A stretch of 64,000 nucleotides of DNA. It comes from Acidobacteriota bacterium (lineage in GTDB: Bacteria; Acidobacteriota; Terriglobia; Terriglobales; Acidobacteriaceae). A program made the position numbers and the translations under genes. Shown in pieces: positions 38,164 to 46,519 of the stretch. Below the pieces are notes generated by a model. That model was not told where the DNA came from. It was given only the letters and a program-made list of their open reading frames with translations, and searched no databases. The stretch lies in the NCBI GenBank assembly GCA_021778845.1, contig JAJYBU010000008.1, forward strand, positions 60,668 to 124,667. Direction: 5' to 3'. Within the stretch, counting starts at the first letter, position 1. Each line of letters starts with the position of its first letter.

Positions 38164-38871
38164 ATGTTGCAAGACGAAGAAACGATCAAGCTCTACGCAG
38201 CAGGCTACGACGAAGAAGACACTGACGACGTGATCGATCTCGATTCACTCGATGAAGAAGATGAGGAAGAGGAGTTCAATATCGTTTCCATCAACCACAT
38301 TGAGGAAGCAGAGATCTTCACCCCTCCACCCACCCCCGTCGCCCCCTATGAGCCGGCAACCCGGCTCTCGGCCGAGCCCACATCCAGCGCTCCACCGCCT
38401 GCAGCCGCCGCACCTAAGAAGATGGCACCCAAGAAGGTTGCTGCCAAGAAGCCTGTGAAGAAGGCTCCGGCGAAGAAGGTTCCCGCAAAGAAGGCTGCAC
38501 CCGCCAAAGCTGCACCCGCCAAAGCCGCGAAGGCCCCGGCGAAGAAGGCCGCAAAGAAGGCTGCGAAGAAAGCCCCGGCCAAGAAGGCCCCTGCAAAGAA
38601 GAAAGCTGCGGGCAAAAAGATTTCAAGTTCTGCCGCGAAGTCAACACGTGCTCTGCGCGGCGGTAAGGCTGCCCCTAAGAAGGCAGTCGGCAACAAGAGC
38701 ACAAGCAACAAAAAATCGACTATGAGAGGTAAGACCTTGGCAACGAAGAAAGCTGTGAAGAAGGCTGTGAAGAAGGCTCCTGCAAAGAAAGCCGTCAAGA
38801 AGGCCGTTGTAAAGAAGGCCGTAAAGAAGGCTCCTGCGAAGAAGGCCGTCAAGAAGGCCGTCAAGAAGTAG
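38164..38871 (+). CDS. Histone H1-like Lys/Ala-rich protein with acidic N-terminus
   Basis: 235 residues from the ATG at 38164, seven bases after GGGGGAG. Residues 1-45 are acidic (YDEEDTDDVIDLDSLDEEDE). A Pro-rich linker (about 50-85) leads into about 150 residues of degenerate KKAPAKKA, KKAVKKA and PAKAAKA repeats, as in bacterial H1-like (HctA/HupX-type) tails. It probably binds DNA or RNA nonspecifically and may compact the nucleoid; the acidic head could regulate this or recruit a partner. A strong terminator follows. Confidence 0.8.
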   Translation: MLQDEETIKLYAAGYDEEDTDDVIDLDSLDEEDEEEEFNIVSINHIEEAEIFTPPPTPVAPYEPATRLSAEPTSSAPPPAAAAPKKMAPKKVAAKKPVKKAPAKKVPAKKAAPAKAAPAKAAKAPAKKAAKKAAKKAPAKKAPAKKKAAGKKISSSAAKSTRALRGGKAAPKKAVGNKSTSNKKSTMRGKTLATKKAVKKAVKKAPAKKAVKKAVVKKAVKKAPAKKAVKKAVKK

Positions 38872-38898
38872 TCTTCCCTAACCGCAGTACAAGGCAAG

Positions 38899-38940
38899 CA
38901 AAAGCGCCCGGCTCCCTCTCACGAGGCCCGGGCGTTTTTG
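38899..38940 (+). terminator. Rho-independent terminator of the H1-like gene
   Basis: A stem of CGCCCGG with CCGGGCG, extended by A-U pairs, a 17-base loop, and TTTTT immediately after (38935-38939). The loop is long but the tract is clear. Confidence 0.75.
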
Positions 38941-38963
38941 CGTCTGCTGCAATCCCGCATCGA

Positions 38964-39512
38964 CTACTTCTTCATTGCCTCAATCGCCGCCAGCACCTCT
39001 CCGCTGTGCGCCTGGATGTCCTTCACCTGCCACTCCTTCACAATCTTGCCCTCGGGCGAAATCAGGAACGTGTCGCGCTCGGCATAATGAACCGGACCAA
39101 ATGACTTCACCGGCACGCCATACGCATCCACCACCTTGCGGTCCGGGTCCGCCAGCAACTTGAACGTCAGAGAGTCCTTGGTACAGAACGATTTGTGGCT
39201 ATCCACCGTGTCCAGCGAAACGCCCAGCACCACTGCATTCAACGCCTCATACTTCTTCAGGTCGCGCTGAAAGTTATGCGCCTCGATCGTGCATCCGGCG
39301 GTCTGGTCCTTGGGGTAGAAGTACAGCACCACCCACTTGCCCTTGTACTCGCTCAGCGACACTTGTTTGTCTTCCTGCGAGGGCAGCGTGAAGTTCGGCG
39401 CCGCCGTTCCAACCGCCACCATATCGCCTGCCGCGGCCACATTCCGCGTCAGCGCAAAACTGCCCGCCAGCGCCACCGCACATCCTACTGCCATCCAACG
39501 CTTCTGAACCAT
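38964..39512 (-). CDS. Exported peroxiredoxin (Bcp/PrxQ-like)
   Basis: 182 residues. A signal peptide (MVQKRWMAVGCAVALAGSFA) sends it outside the cytoplasm, unusual for Bcp. The thioredoxin-fold domain has FTLPSQEDKQVSLSEYKGKW, LYFYPKDQTAGCTIEAHNFQ with the peroxidatic Cys, and a second Cys in SHKSFCTKDSLTF. It reduces hydroperoxides in the periplasm. It is the last gene of a probable minus-strand run starting with fabZ. Confidence 0.88.
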   Translation of the reverse strand: MVQKRWMAVGCAVALAGSFALTRNVAAAGDMVAVGTAAPNFTLPSQEDKQVSLSEYKGKWVVLYFYPKDQTAGCTIEAHNFQRDLKKYEALNAVVLGVSLDTVDSHKSFCTKDSLTFKLLADPDRKVVDAYGVPVKSFGPVHYAERDTFLISPEGKIVKEWQVKDIQAHSGEVLAAIEAMKK

Positions 39513-39600
39513 GGGAGATCTCCTGTGCGCGTCACTCTTGCTGCGAAATCGGCGCCAGCCGCCATCTTATCCACCGCCGCATACGCTCGGCAACGGCCGC

Positions 39601-40500
39601 TCAATCCTGAGCGCTCTCCATCGCTGCACCCACCATCGCGATCCCGGCAGCATTGGCCGCCGCAATCATCCTCTCCCGATCGAACACCAGCGTGCGCCCG
39701 GCCTCCACGCACAGACACGTCGCTCCGGCCGCCCGCATCACCTCAATCGTCGGCACGCCCACCACCGGCACATCGAAGCGCATGTCCTGCTTCGGCTTGG
39801 CGACCTTCACCACCGTCAACCGCCGTTCCAGCGTACTCTCCCCCTGCATCCCCACACCCTGCTCCAACGTCCGGAAGATCTCTCCCGCGCGCGCAATCGT
39901 CGCGTCGGTTCCCTCCATCGCCTCCACCGCCACGCACGCGCTCGCGGCGATCACCACCGTCTGCCCCAGGTCGAACCCCGCAATTCCCCGCGCCACCTTC
40001 AGTCCATACTCCATGTCGCCGCGTTCGGTCGCATCCGGCGCTCGCTCCGTCATCACGCCCACCTGCGCCAGCATCGGTTCCAGAAACGCCGTCGACGACA
40101 GCAGCGTGATGCCCTCATCCTCCAGCACCTTCGCCACCGCACCCAGCAGCATGTCCGTATTGCGCGTACGCAGATTCAGCAGCAACTTCGCCAGCCGCCA
40201 GTCCGGCCGTATGCTCGAAAAAATCTGTTTGTGCTTTACCTGCCCTGCCATCACGGCCCGCGTCACACCTTCACGCTGAAACATCTCGATCAGCCGCGAG
40301 AGCTCTCCCAGCGAAAGCCAGTGCACGCACACGCCTTCCGGATCATGCGCCCCCCGCTCGTCGATCTCGGCATCGGTCTCTTCCTTGATCGCCGCCACCA
40401 CCACGCGCAATCCCTGCGCCCGCGCCGCATCCAGCAGCAGAAACGGAAACCGCCCATTGCCCGCAATCAGCCCAAGCGCCTCACCGCCGCTGCCCGGCAT
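39601..40500 (-). CDS. lpxI: UDP-2,3-diacylglucosamine pyrophosphatase LpxI
   Basis: 299 residues. LpxI hydrolyses UDP-2,3-diacylglucosamine to lipid X, the LpxH-equivalent step of lipid A synthesis. Family features: an N-terminal LGLIAGNGRFPFLLLDAARA, then AVMAGQVKHKQIF and PDWRLAKLL. The C-terminal DUF1009 part has DGxx-type VVKVAKPKQDMRFDVPVVGV and TCLCVEAGRTLVFDRERM. It lies two bases after the lpxA stop in the order fabZ-lpxA-lpxI, which strongly supports the assignment. Confidence 0.92.
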   Translation of the reverse strand: MPGSGGEALGLIAGNGRFPFLLLDAARAQGLRVVVAAIKEETDAEIDERGAHDPEGVCVHWLSLGELSRLIEMFQREGVTRAVMAGQVKHKQIFSSIRPDWRLAKLLLNLRTRNTDMLLGAVAKVLEDEGITLLSSTAFLEPMLAQVGVMTERAPDATERGDMEYGLKVARGIAGFDLGQTVVIAASACVAVEAMEGTDATIARAGEIFRTLEQGVGMQGESTLERRLTVVKVAKPKQDMRFDVPVVGVPTIEVMRAAGATCLCVEAGRTLVFDRERMIAAANAAGIAMVGAAMESAQD

Positions 40501-40502
40501 AA

Positions 40503-41288
40503 TTACTTGATCACTCCGCGCTCGCTCGCAGCCACGAACTCGGCCAGGTACTTCACATGCTCACCGCCTGCACCCTTCGCCATCATGTCGTGGATCACCT
40601 CCAGCGCCTGCGTTGTATTGCGCTTTCCGCTCACCAGCGCGCGCATCGCCGTCGCCAGTTCGCGCAACTGCTCGGCCGTAAATCCGCGCCGTTGCAGCCC
40701 CACCTTGTTCAGCCCATACGCATGATTATTCCGCTCCACCGACGTCAGCGAGTACGGCAGTACGTCCTGGGTAATCGTCGTCGCCCCGCCAATAAAGCTG
40801 TACCTCCCGATGCGGCAGTACTGATGCACCGGGCACAGCGCGCCCACCACCGCAAAATCCTCCACCACCACATGCCCCGCCAGCGTCGCCGAGTTCGCCA
40901 GAATGCAACCATCTCCCACCGACGAATCATGCCCAATATGCACATACGCCATCAGCAGGCAGTCCGAACCCACCCGCGTCACGCCTCCGCCCAGCACCGT
41001 CCCCCGCGAGATCGTCACCGACTCGCGAATCACATTGCGGTCGCCAATCTCCACCCTCGTCGGCTCCCCCGCATACTTCAAATCCTGCGGCGCAACACCC
41101 AGGCATGCAAACGAGAACACGCGATTGCCGTTGCCCAGCCTCGTATGCCCATCCAGCACCACATGCGACACCAACTCGCAGTCCTCACCCAGCACCACAT
41201 TCGCGCCGATCGTACAGAACGGCCCCACCGTGCAGCTCGCCGGTATCACCGCACCCTCCGCCACTATCGCCGTCGGATGAATACTCAC
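40503..41288 (-). CDS. lpxA: UDP-N-acetylglucosamine O-acyltransferase LpxA
   Basis: 261 residues from a GTG whose last bases overlap the fabZ stop (GTGA). The longer open frame to 41342 runs inside fabZ and is not used. First step of lipid A synthesis: transfer of 3-hydroxyacyl from ACP to UDP-GlcNAc. Left-handed beta-helix hexapeptide repeats run from SIHPTAIVAEGAVIPASCTV onward, with the catalytic His in VHIGHDSSVGD. A C-terminal helical part (GFTAEQLRELATAMRALV) completes it. Confidence 0.95.
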   Translation of the reverse strand: MSIHPTAIVAEGAVIPASCTVGPFCTIGANVVLGEDCELVSHVVLDGHTRLGNGNRVFSFACLGVAPQDLKYAGEPTRVEIGDRNVIRESVTISRGTVLGGGVTRVGSDCLLMAYVHIGHDSSVGDGCILANSATLAGHVVVEDFAVVGALCPVHQYCRIGRYSFIGGATTITQDVLPYSLTSVERNNHAYGLNKVGLQRRGFTAEQLRELATAMRALVSGKRNTTQALEVIHDMMAKGAGGEHVKYLAEFVAASERGVIK

Positions 41289-41836
41289 TTCGCTTTCGCC
41301 TCCACTGCCGGCTTCTTCCCCCCACGCGGCACCAGCATACACATGATCGTCGCCTCACAGGCAAGCACGCCATCCACTGTCGCCCTGCCCGACAGCTTCA
41401 CCGCCGTGCTGCGCCAGTTCAGTACCGTCACCTCCATCCGCAGTTGATCGCCCGGCACCACTGCCCGCCGAAACTTCGCATTCTCGATCCCCGTGAACAC
41501 CATCAACTTGCTGTCGCGGTCCGGAATCTCCGTCAGCAGCAGAGCTCCGCCGGCCTGCGCCAGTGCCTCAACAATCAGCACGCCGGGCATAATCGGATAG
41601 TCCGGAAAGTGTCCCGTGAAGTGCGGCTCATTCGCCGTGACATTCTTGATGGCCACAATGCGCTTCTTCCGCTCCATCTCCACCACGCGGTCGATCAGCA
41701 AAAACGGGTAGCGATGCGGCAGAATCGCCATAATCTCGACGATGTCCAGGGTCATCTTCTCCACCGGCGCACCGGCGGCAGAAACAGTTTCGGGTTCAGC
41801 CTGCTTGGCTGCGGGAGTCAAAATCGAATCACTCAT
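41285..41836 (-). CDS. fabZ: 3-hydroxyacyl-ACP dehydratase FabZ
   Basis: 183 residues, with about 30 extra N-terminal and 20 C-terminal residues. Hot-dog fold enzyme that dehydrates 3-hydroxyacyl-ACP in fatty acid elongation. Catalytic blocks: ILPHRYPFLLIDRVVEME with the active-site His region and HFTGHFPDYPIMPGVLIVEA with the active-site Glu. It heads the fabZ-lpxA-lpxI cluster; sharing a transcript balances phospholipid and lipid A precursors. Confidence 0.95.
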   Translation of the reverse strand: MSDSILTPAAKQAEPETVSAAGAPVEKMTLDIVEIMAILPHRYPFLLIDRVVEMERKKRIVAIKNVTANEPHFTGHFPDYPIMPGVLIVEALAQAGGALLLTEIPDRDSKLMVFTGIENAKFRRAVVPGDQLRMEVTVLNWRSTAVKLSGRATVDGVLACEATIMCMLVPRGGKKPAVEAKAK

Positions 41837-41875
41837 AGCGAGGCCCAGAATACCACCGCACGCGCCCCTGCAGCG

Positions 41876-42721
41876 TTACTTACCCTTCGTCACCAGCTTC
41901 CGGCTGGGATCGAAAAGCTCCGCGGCCAGCTTCACGTTGTACACCGCTCTGGTCAGAAACCTCTCGCCGGTCATATCGCCGTTGTGCGTCGTAACGATCG
42001 AATACGGCGTCGCGATCCCCTGCACCACATGGTAGTCGGCAAACTCCTCGACCTCGGTATTCCAGTCCTTGTACACCGGATCGCGCCATCGAAAGCTCAA
42101 GCTCAGCGGCAGATGCGTGCTCTGGTCCAGCGTCAGCGTCACCGCATCGTTTCCGGCGCTCACAACGCTCACCTCATCGGCCGCATGGCGCTCCACCATC
42201 TTCGACCCCTCATCGATCACCATCACGCCCGGCTGCTTCAGCCACTCCTCCACCACGGTCTCCACCGAGTGCCTCCGCCACCGCTGATACTCCTCCACCT
42301 CCATCGCCGACAGCGGTCGCGTTCCCTTGTACGTAATCTCGTAGCCGTTCTCGCCCGTCCACACCTCCGCCACATCCCGATGGTCCTTCGCCACGATCGC
42401 CCCAAAGTGCGAGATCATCACCACCCGCTCGCCAAACGGCTGCACGCGGTAATACTCCTCAAACTGCGTAGCCCCGCCATCCGGCTGCCCCTTGTAAAAC
42501 CTCGCCGTCCGTCCCTCGAAGATCCACGTCTGCCGCTGCAGCCATGCGTCTCCTCCCAACGCCGCGACCATCGCCTCCAGCAGCTTCTGCCCCCGGGCCG
42601 CATCCTCCACACGCGCAACCTGCGCACTCGGCACCGCCGCAGCCTGCGCTCCCGCGCTCAAACACCCTCCACCCAACACCACTCCCACGCAAACGCACTC
42701 TCGCCATCCGCGCAGCATCAT
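41876..42721 (-). CDS. Secreted protein, possible lipoprotein-sorting (LolA/LolB-like) fold
   Basis: 281 residues from an ATG at 42721 that overlaps the SDR stop (ATGA). A signal peptide precedes GAQAAAVPS. The mature part resembles outer-membrane lipoprotein-sorting-like proteins of Acidobacteria: LLEAMVAALGGDAWLQRQTW, VWTGENGYEITYKG and STHLPLSLSFRWRDPVYKDW. These are beta-strand patterns typical of an eleven-stranded half barrel. No catalytic motif is seen. The position before fabZ-lpxA hints at an envelope role. Confidence 0.7.
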   Translation of the reverse strand: MMLRGWRECVCVGVVLGGGCLSAGAQAAAVPSAQVARVEDAARGQKLLEAMVAALGGDAWLQRQTWIFEGRTARFYKGQPDGGATQFEEYYRVQPFGERVVMISHFGAIVAKDHRDVAEVWTGENGYEITYKGTRPLSAMEVEEYQRWRRHSVETVVEEWLKQPGVMVIDEGSKMVERHAADEVSVVSAGNDAVTLTLDQSTHLPLSLSFRWRDPVYKDWNTEVEEFADYHVVQGIATPYSIVTTHNGDMTGERFLTRAVYNVKLAAELFDPSRKLVTKGK

Positions 42722-43548
42722 CCCACCAGCACCGCGCCGCCATTTACGTTGAACACTTCGCCGGACACAAACCCCGCCCACTTCGTGCACAGAAACACCA
42801 CCGGCCCGGCAATCTCCTCCGGCTCCGCCGGACGCCCCAGCGGAATCAACCCCAGCGCCTTCTTCGACGCCACCGGATCACTCAGCGTCGCCTCCGACAT
42901 CTCCGTCCGCACCCATCCCGGCGCCACGCAGTTGCACAGAATCCCCTGCGGCGCCAGCTCACTCGACAGGCTCTTCGTCAGCGAGATCAGTGCGCCCTTG
43001 CTCGCCGCATAGTCCGCATGAAACGCCTCACCCCTCTGCGCCGCCGTCGACGCAATCAGCACCACATGCCCTCGCGAAGCATTGGATGTCCCATCTTCCG
43101 CCGCAGGGACACGGGCCTGCGCCAACATCACCGCCACCGCCGCCTGCACCAGCCCGAACACGCTGTCCAGATTCACCCCCAGCGTCCCGCGCCACTGCGC
43201 CGCGCTCATCGTCGCAATCGGCTGATCGTGTGGCGGCCAGATCCCATGATTCACCACCACGCAATCCAGCCTCCCGAACACCCCGACCGCCGCAGCCACC
43301 AGCGCCTGCCCATCCTCCACCGTCGCCAGTTCCTGCTTCACGGCGCGGCAAACATCCTCGCCCCCGCAAGCCTTTACCAACTCCTGCGCCTGCGTCTCTG
43401 CGCTGCGATAGCTGAACACCACCCGCGCTCCCGCCTGCCGCAGCAGCCGCACCGTAGCCGCTCCAATCCCCCGCGACCCGCCCGTTACCAGCACCACTTT
43501 ATCTTCCAGAGAGAGCGAGACACCGCCCGTTGGTTGTGAGAAACTCAT
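42718..43548 (-). CDS. Short-chain dehydrogenase/reductase (FabG-like)
   Basis: 276 residues. The Rossmann cofactor motif is VTGGSRGIGAATV. The SDR active site has VNHG in place of NNAG, the catalytic Ser in VLIASTAAQRG, and YAASKGALISLTKSLS with Tyr and Lys. The C-terminal PGWVRTEM and NVNGGAVLVG follow FabG. Likely NADP-dependent reduction of a 3-oxoacyl or similar substrate. A 15-residue insertion (AQARVPAAEDGTSNASRG) sits before the catalytic Ser. Confidence 0.88.
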   Translation of the reverse strand: MSFSQPTGGVSLSLEDKVVLVTGGSRGIGAATVRLLRQAGARVVFSYRSAETQAQELVKACGGEDVCRAVKQELATVEDGQALVAAAVGVFGRLDCVVVNHGIWPPHDQPIATMSAAQWRGTLGVNLDSVFGLVQAAVAVMLAQARVPAAEDGTSNASRGHVVLIASTAAQRGEAFHADYAASKGALISLTKSLSSELAPQGILCNCVAPGWVRTEMSEATLSDPVASKKALGLIPLGRPAEPEEIAGPVVFLCTKWAGFVSGEVFNVNGGAVLVG

Positions 43549-43607
43549 GTCGAAGTTGTAGCAGGTCTCCGCGCTGGATCCAATTCCCGTTCGCCAGGAG
43601 TTCCCCG

Positions 43608-44006
43608 ATGAAATACGCCGTCCTCTCGTCTCGCCTTCTACTCGGCCTCATCTTCTTCGTCTTTGGCATGAACACCATCCTGAACTTCCTGCACATGCCC
43701 TACCCCGCCGGCGACGCCCTCATCTGGTACGGCATCATGGCCGCGCACTCCTGGATGTCCTTCACCGCCATCATCATGATCGTCGCCGGTCTTCTGCTTC
43801 TCGTTGGCCGCTTCGTTCCGCTGGCGCTGGCCCTGCTGGCGCCCATCATCGTCAACATCCTGCTCTACCACGCTCTGCTCTGGCCCCACGGATTCATCCC
43901 GGCCGTCGTCGTCACCTTGCTGGAAGTCATCCTCCTTATCGCCTACCACCGCAGCTTCGCCCCACTCTTCGTGCCCGACCCACCCATCAGCACCCCGAAG
44001 CCTTAG
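43608..44006 (+). CDS. DoxX-like small membrane protein
   Basis: 132 residues from ATG 43608 (AGGAG 12 bases upstream). Four membrane segments are visible, with the first (SSRLLLGLIFFVFGMNTILN) and the second (FTAIIMIVAGLLLLVGRFVP) typical of the DoxX family. Function is not well defined in the family; some members associate with redox enzymes. It is divergent from the SDR. Its stop lies inside a 16-bp tandem duplication (43991-44022). Confidence 0.78.
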   Translation: MKYAVLSSRLLLGLIFFVFGMNTILNFLHMPYPAGDALIWYGIMAAHSWMSFTAIIMIVAGLLLLVGRFVPLALALLAPIIVNILLYHALLWPHGFIPAVVVTLLEVILLIAYHRSFAPLFVPDPPISTPKP

Positions 44007-44022
44007 CACCCCGAAGCCTTAG
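43991..44022. repeat. Tandem 16-bp duplication at the DoxX stop
   Basis: Two perfect copies of CACCCCGAAGCCTTAG (43991-44006 and 44007-44022). The first copy ends with the stop codon used. Confidence 0.9.
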
Positions 44023-44052
44023 CGATTTAGCCCAGCAACCACGCTCCCGCAA

Positions 44053-44514
44053 CTACGCGTGCCGCTTCCCCCTGGCTGCCGCCTTCTCCTCTGCGCGCCT
44101 GGCCAGCAACCGCCGCCGCTCCGCAATCAACTTCCCCCGCGCTCGCTCCGGCATCGCCAGCACCTCGCGCACGCCCTTCGGCAGCTTCGCCAGCGTGATC
44201 GCATGCGCGGCACGCAGCTCACTCTCCCACTCGGTATTGCGCAGCACGACCCACGCGTCCACGGCCACCCAATGAATGCGCGCCATATACGGCGCCGGCA
44301 CCATCCCCTCGCGTTCCACCAGCTCCGCAAACCTCTCCGGCCCAGCCGAGTAGCTCACCACCCCATGCTCACCCGCATCCAGATTCATCAGGCAAAACAT
44401 CTTCCCGCCAATCGCCTTGTCCCCCACCCAGAACACAAGATTGTCGCCCCACTGCATCGTCTCGACCACATGCGGCAACCCCAGCAAAAACGCCCGCGCT
44501 CGCTCCACGTCCAT
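44053..44514 (-). CDS. MmcQ/YjbR-family protein
   Basis: 153 residues from ATG 44514; the longer open frame upstream is not conserved-looking. The fold is that of the YjbR/CyaY-like DNA-binding protein family: MDVERARAFLLGLPHVVETM, WGDNLVFWVGDKAIGGKMFC, then PAPYMARIHWVAVDAW. A basic C-terminal helix (ARGKLIAERRRLLARRAEEK) is added. Function of the family is poorly known. Divergent from tyrS. Confidence 0.85.
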   Translation of the reverse strand: MDVERARAFLLGLPHVVETMQWGDNLVFWVGDKAIGGKMFCLMNLDAGEHGVVSYSAGPERFAELVEREGMVPAPYMARIHWVAVDAWVVLRNTEWESELRAAHAITLAKLPKGVREVLAMPERARGKLIAERRRLLARRAEEKAAARGKRHA

Positions 44515-44558
44515 GCGCCAAAGTATAAGCCACGACCGAACTCGCCCACCCCACCACG

Positions 44559-44585
44559 CGAAGCCTCCCGCCGTCCGCGCAGGAC
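44559..44585. repeat. 27-nt dispersed repeat, copy 2
   Basis: Identical to 28883-28909. Its 3' half continues as GACCGCAGGA, which it shares with copy 3 (50478-50501). Lies between the MmcQ-type gene and tyrS. Confidence 0.85.
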
Positions 44586-44612
44586 CGCAGGACCTATACT
44601 TTAACTTGACCC

Positions 44613-45902
44613 ATGCCGACCCAACCTCACACCGCATTCCTCCCCGTCGCCGACCAGCTCGACCTCATCACCAAGGGCGCAGCCGAGATCATTCCTCCCG
44701 CCGCCGCCACCGCGCCCGACGGCCTCCGCGCGCGCCTCGAAGACTCCCGCCGCACCGGCATCCCTCTCCGCATCAAGGCCGGCTTCGACCCCACCGCCCC
44801 CGATCTCCACCTCGGCCACACCGTGCTCATGCGCAAGCTCAAGCACTTCCAGCAGCTCGGCCACACCGTCATCTTCCTCATCGGCGACTCCACCGCCCTC
44901 ATCGGCGACCCGACCGGCAAGAACGTCACCCGCAAGCCCCTCACCCGCGAAGAGATCGCCGCCAACGCCGAGACCTACAAGGAGCAAGTCTTCAAGATCC
45001 TCGACCGCGACAAAACCGAGGTCCGCTACAACTCCGAGTGGCTCGACAAACTCGGCTACTACGACATCGTTAAGCTCCAGGCCAAGTTCACCGTCTCGCA
45101 GATGCTCGAGCGCGAAGACTTCCACAAGCGCTTCCAGGCCGAAGAGTCCATCGCCATGCATGAGCTGCTCTATCCCATCATGCAGGGCTACGACTCCGTC
45201 ATGCTCGAGTGCGACGTCGAGCTCGGCGGCACCGACCAGAAGTTCAACCTCATGCGCGGCCGCGACCTCCAGCGCGACGCCGGCCAGAAGCCCCAGATCG
45301 TCCTCATGACGCCCATCCTCGAAGGCCTTGACGGCGTCCAGAAGATGTCCAAGTCCCTCAACAACGCCATCGGCATCAAAGACCCCGCCAGCGAGATGTA
45401 CGGCAAGCTCATGAGCATCAGCGACGATCTCATGTGGCGCTACTGGACCTTCCTCACCGACCTCCCGCAGTCCCAGATCGACGCCATGCAGGCCGACGTC
45501 GCCAGCGGCAGCCTGCATCCGATGCAGGCCAAAAAGAATCTGGCCCACTCCATCACCGCCGACTTCCACTCCCCCGCCGAAGCCGCCGCCGCCGCCGAAT
45601 CCTGGGCCACACAGTTCCAGCAGAAAGGCGTCGCCGAAGACCTCCCCGTCGTCGAAATCAGCCTCGCCAGCGAAGGCCTGCTCGCAACCGACACCACCGA
45701 GCCAACCCTGCGCATTCCAAAGCTCCTCCAACTCGCCGGGCTCGCATCCTCCACCGGCGAAGCCACGCGCAAGCTCGCCGAGAACGCCGTCTCCATCGAC
45801 GGCACCAAGTTCACCGGACGAACCCTCTCTCGCAAGGCTCTCGGCGATGAGCCCACTCTCCGCCTCGGCAAAAAAGCCATGCGCATCCACTGGATCGAAT
45901 AG
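44613..45902 (+). CDS. tyrS: Tyrosine-tRNA ligase
   Basis: 429 residues. Class I synthetase charging tRNA-Tyr. The HIGH motif appears as HLGH in [16 protein letters not shown], and the KMSKS loop as [10 protein letters not shown]. The spacing and [13 protein letters not shown] form fit the TyrZ-type branch. A C-terminal S4 RNA-binding domain (about 365-429: [20 protein letters not shown]) is complete. The catalytic domain has the substrate region [20 protein letters not shown]. Confidence 0.96.
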   Translation: MPTQPHTAFLPVADQLDLITKGAAEIIPPAAATAPDGLRARLEDSRRTGIPLRIKAGFDPTAPDLHLGHTVLMRKLKHFQQLGHTVIFLIGDSTALIGDPTGKNVTRKPLTREEIAANAETYKEQVFKILDRDKTEVRYNSEWLDKLGYYDIVKLQAKFTVSQMLEREDFHKRFQAEESIAMHELLYPIMQGYDSVMLECDVELGGTDQKFNLMRGRDLQRDAGQKPQIVLMTPILEGLDGVQKMSKSLNNAIGIKDPASEMYGKLMSISDDLMWRYWTFLTDLPQSQIDAMQADVASGSLHPMQAKKNLAHSITADFHSPAEAAAAAESWATQFQQKGVAEDLPVVEISLASEGLLATDTTEPTLRIPKLLQLAGLASSTGEATRKLAENAVSIDGTKFTGRTLSRKALGDEPTLRLGKKAMRIHWIE

Positions 45903-45910
45903 CTCGGCGC

Positions 45911-45938
45911 TTTGAAGTGGCGGGGCTTCAGCCCCGCC
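45911..45938 (+). repeat. REP, left terminal copy
   Basis: TTTGAAGT followed by a perfect hairpin GGCGGGGC-TTCA-GCCCCGCC. It matches the reverse complement of 46455-46482 at 24 of 28 positions. Confidence 0.85.
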
Positions 45939-45983
45939 ATACACCACCCGTAAGAAGAGGGGCTTTAGCCCCGGGGGGAACGG

Positions 45984-46466
45984 ATGCGGCCCACACGAGA
46001 ACTCTTCCGGCAAGCAGACCAGACCTGCTTCGCCACCTTCCAGACCTCACACCGCCAGTGCTTCTTCCGCAACGAGCGCTGGTCCATTCTATTTCTAAAG
46101 ACCTTGGAGCATTATCTTCCCCAGACGGGCCTGCATGACTTTGTCATCATGCCAGACCACATCCACCTACAGCTCAGCCCGCAAGTACCTCTCGAACGCG
46201 CCATTCAACTCCTCAAGGGCGGCTTTTCCTTCCAGGCACGGCGAGAACTCCAGTGGAAGCGTGACATCTGGCAAGCAGGTTTCTCCGACCACCGAATCCG
46301 CGACCTCGCCGACTGGGACGAACACCAGGACTATCTGTTCAAAAACACTCAGTCGGGTCGCGCCGAAGATCGCGCCATGCGCGGCATCCTGAGTGGGCTG
46401 ACGTTGCATCCACTCCCTCAGTGGCTAAAGCCACCCGCCGGCTCTACAACCAACGACGGAGCTTAA
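45984..46466 (+). CDS. rayT: REP-associated tyrosine transposase (RAYT, Y1 family)
   Basis: 160 residues, start preceded by GGGGGGAAC. Single-stranded DNA transposase of the Y1 HUH class. The HUH motif is in MPDHIHLQLS, and a catalytic Tyr candidate is in DEHQDYLFKN. The N-terminal FATFQTSHRQCFFRNERW and RDIWQAGFSDHRI also match the family. The TAA stop lies inside the right terminal REP. The protein appears intact. RAYTs are generally domesticated and maintain REP sequences rather than moving freely. Confidence 0.88.
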   Translation: MRPTRELFRQADQTCFATFQTSHRQCFFRNERWSILFLKTLEHYLPQTGLHDFVIMPDHIHLQLSPQVPLERAIQLLKGGFSFQARRELQWKRDIWQAGFSDHRIRDLADWDEHQDYLFKNTQSGRAEDRAMRGILSGLTLHPLPQWLKPPAGSTTNDGA

Positions 46467-46482
46467 GCCCCGCCCCTTCAAA
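46455..46482 (-). repeat. REP, right terminal copy
   Basis: Reverse complement reads TTTGAAGGGGCGGGGCTTAA plus eight bases, paired against the left copy with four mismatches. Provides the stop codon of rayT. Confidence 0.85.
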
Positions 46483-46519
46483 TCCAGAAGCACGCCCAAC
46501 CAGGTCCCTGATCCCAGCC

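Larger units (their letters stand above)
45911..46482 (+). mobile_element. REP-bounded RAYT unit
   Basis: A 572-bp unit bounded by 28-bp imperfect inverted repeats (45911-45938 and 46455-46482, 24 of 28 matching). Internal palindromes GGGGC-TTTA-GCCCC (45959-45972) and GTGGC-TAAA-GCCAC (46421-46434) are of the same GGGGCTxxAGCCCC type. The single gene inside encodes the REP-associated transposase. This is what one would expect of a RAYT with its own cognate REP sequences. Confidence 0.75.

Noticed and set aside
38400..38871. Lys/Ala repeat tract as a CRISPR or tandem-repeat locus
   Set aside because: Irregular units of a few codons inside one open frame with a good start and terminator; it is coding sequence.
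41105..43012. 635-codon plus-strand frame over the lipid A genes
   Set aside because: Arg/His/Pro-rich shadow; the minus-strand frames contain fabZ, lpxA and other clear proteins.
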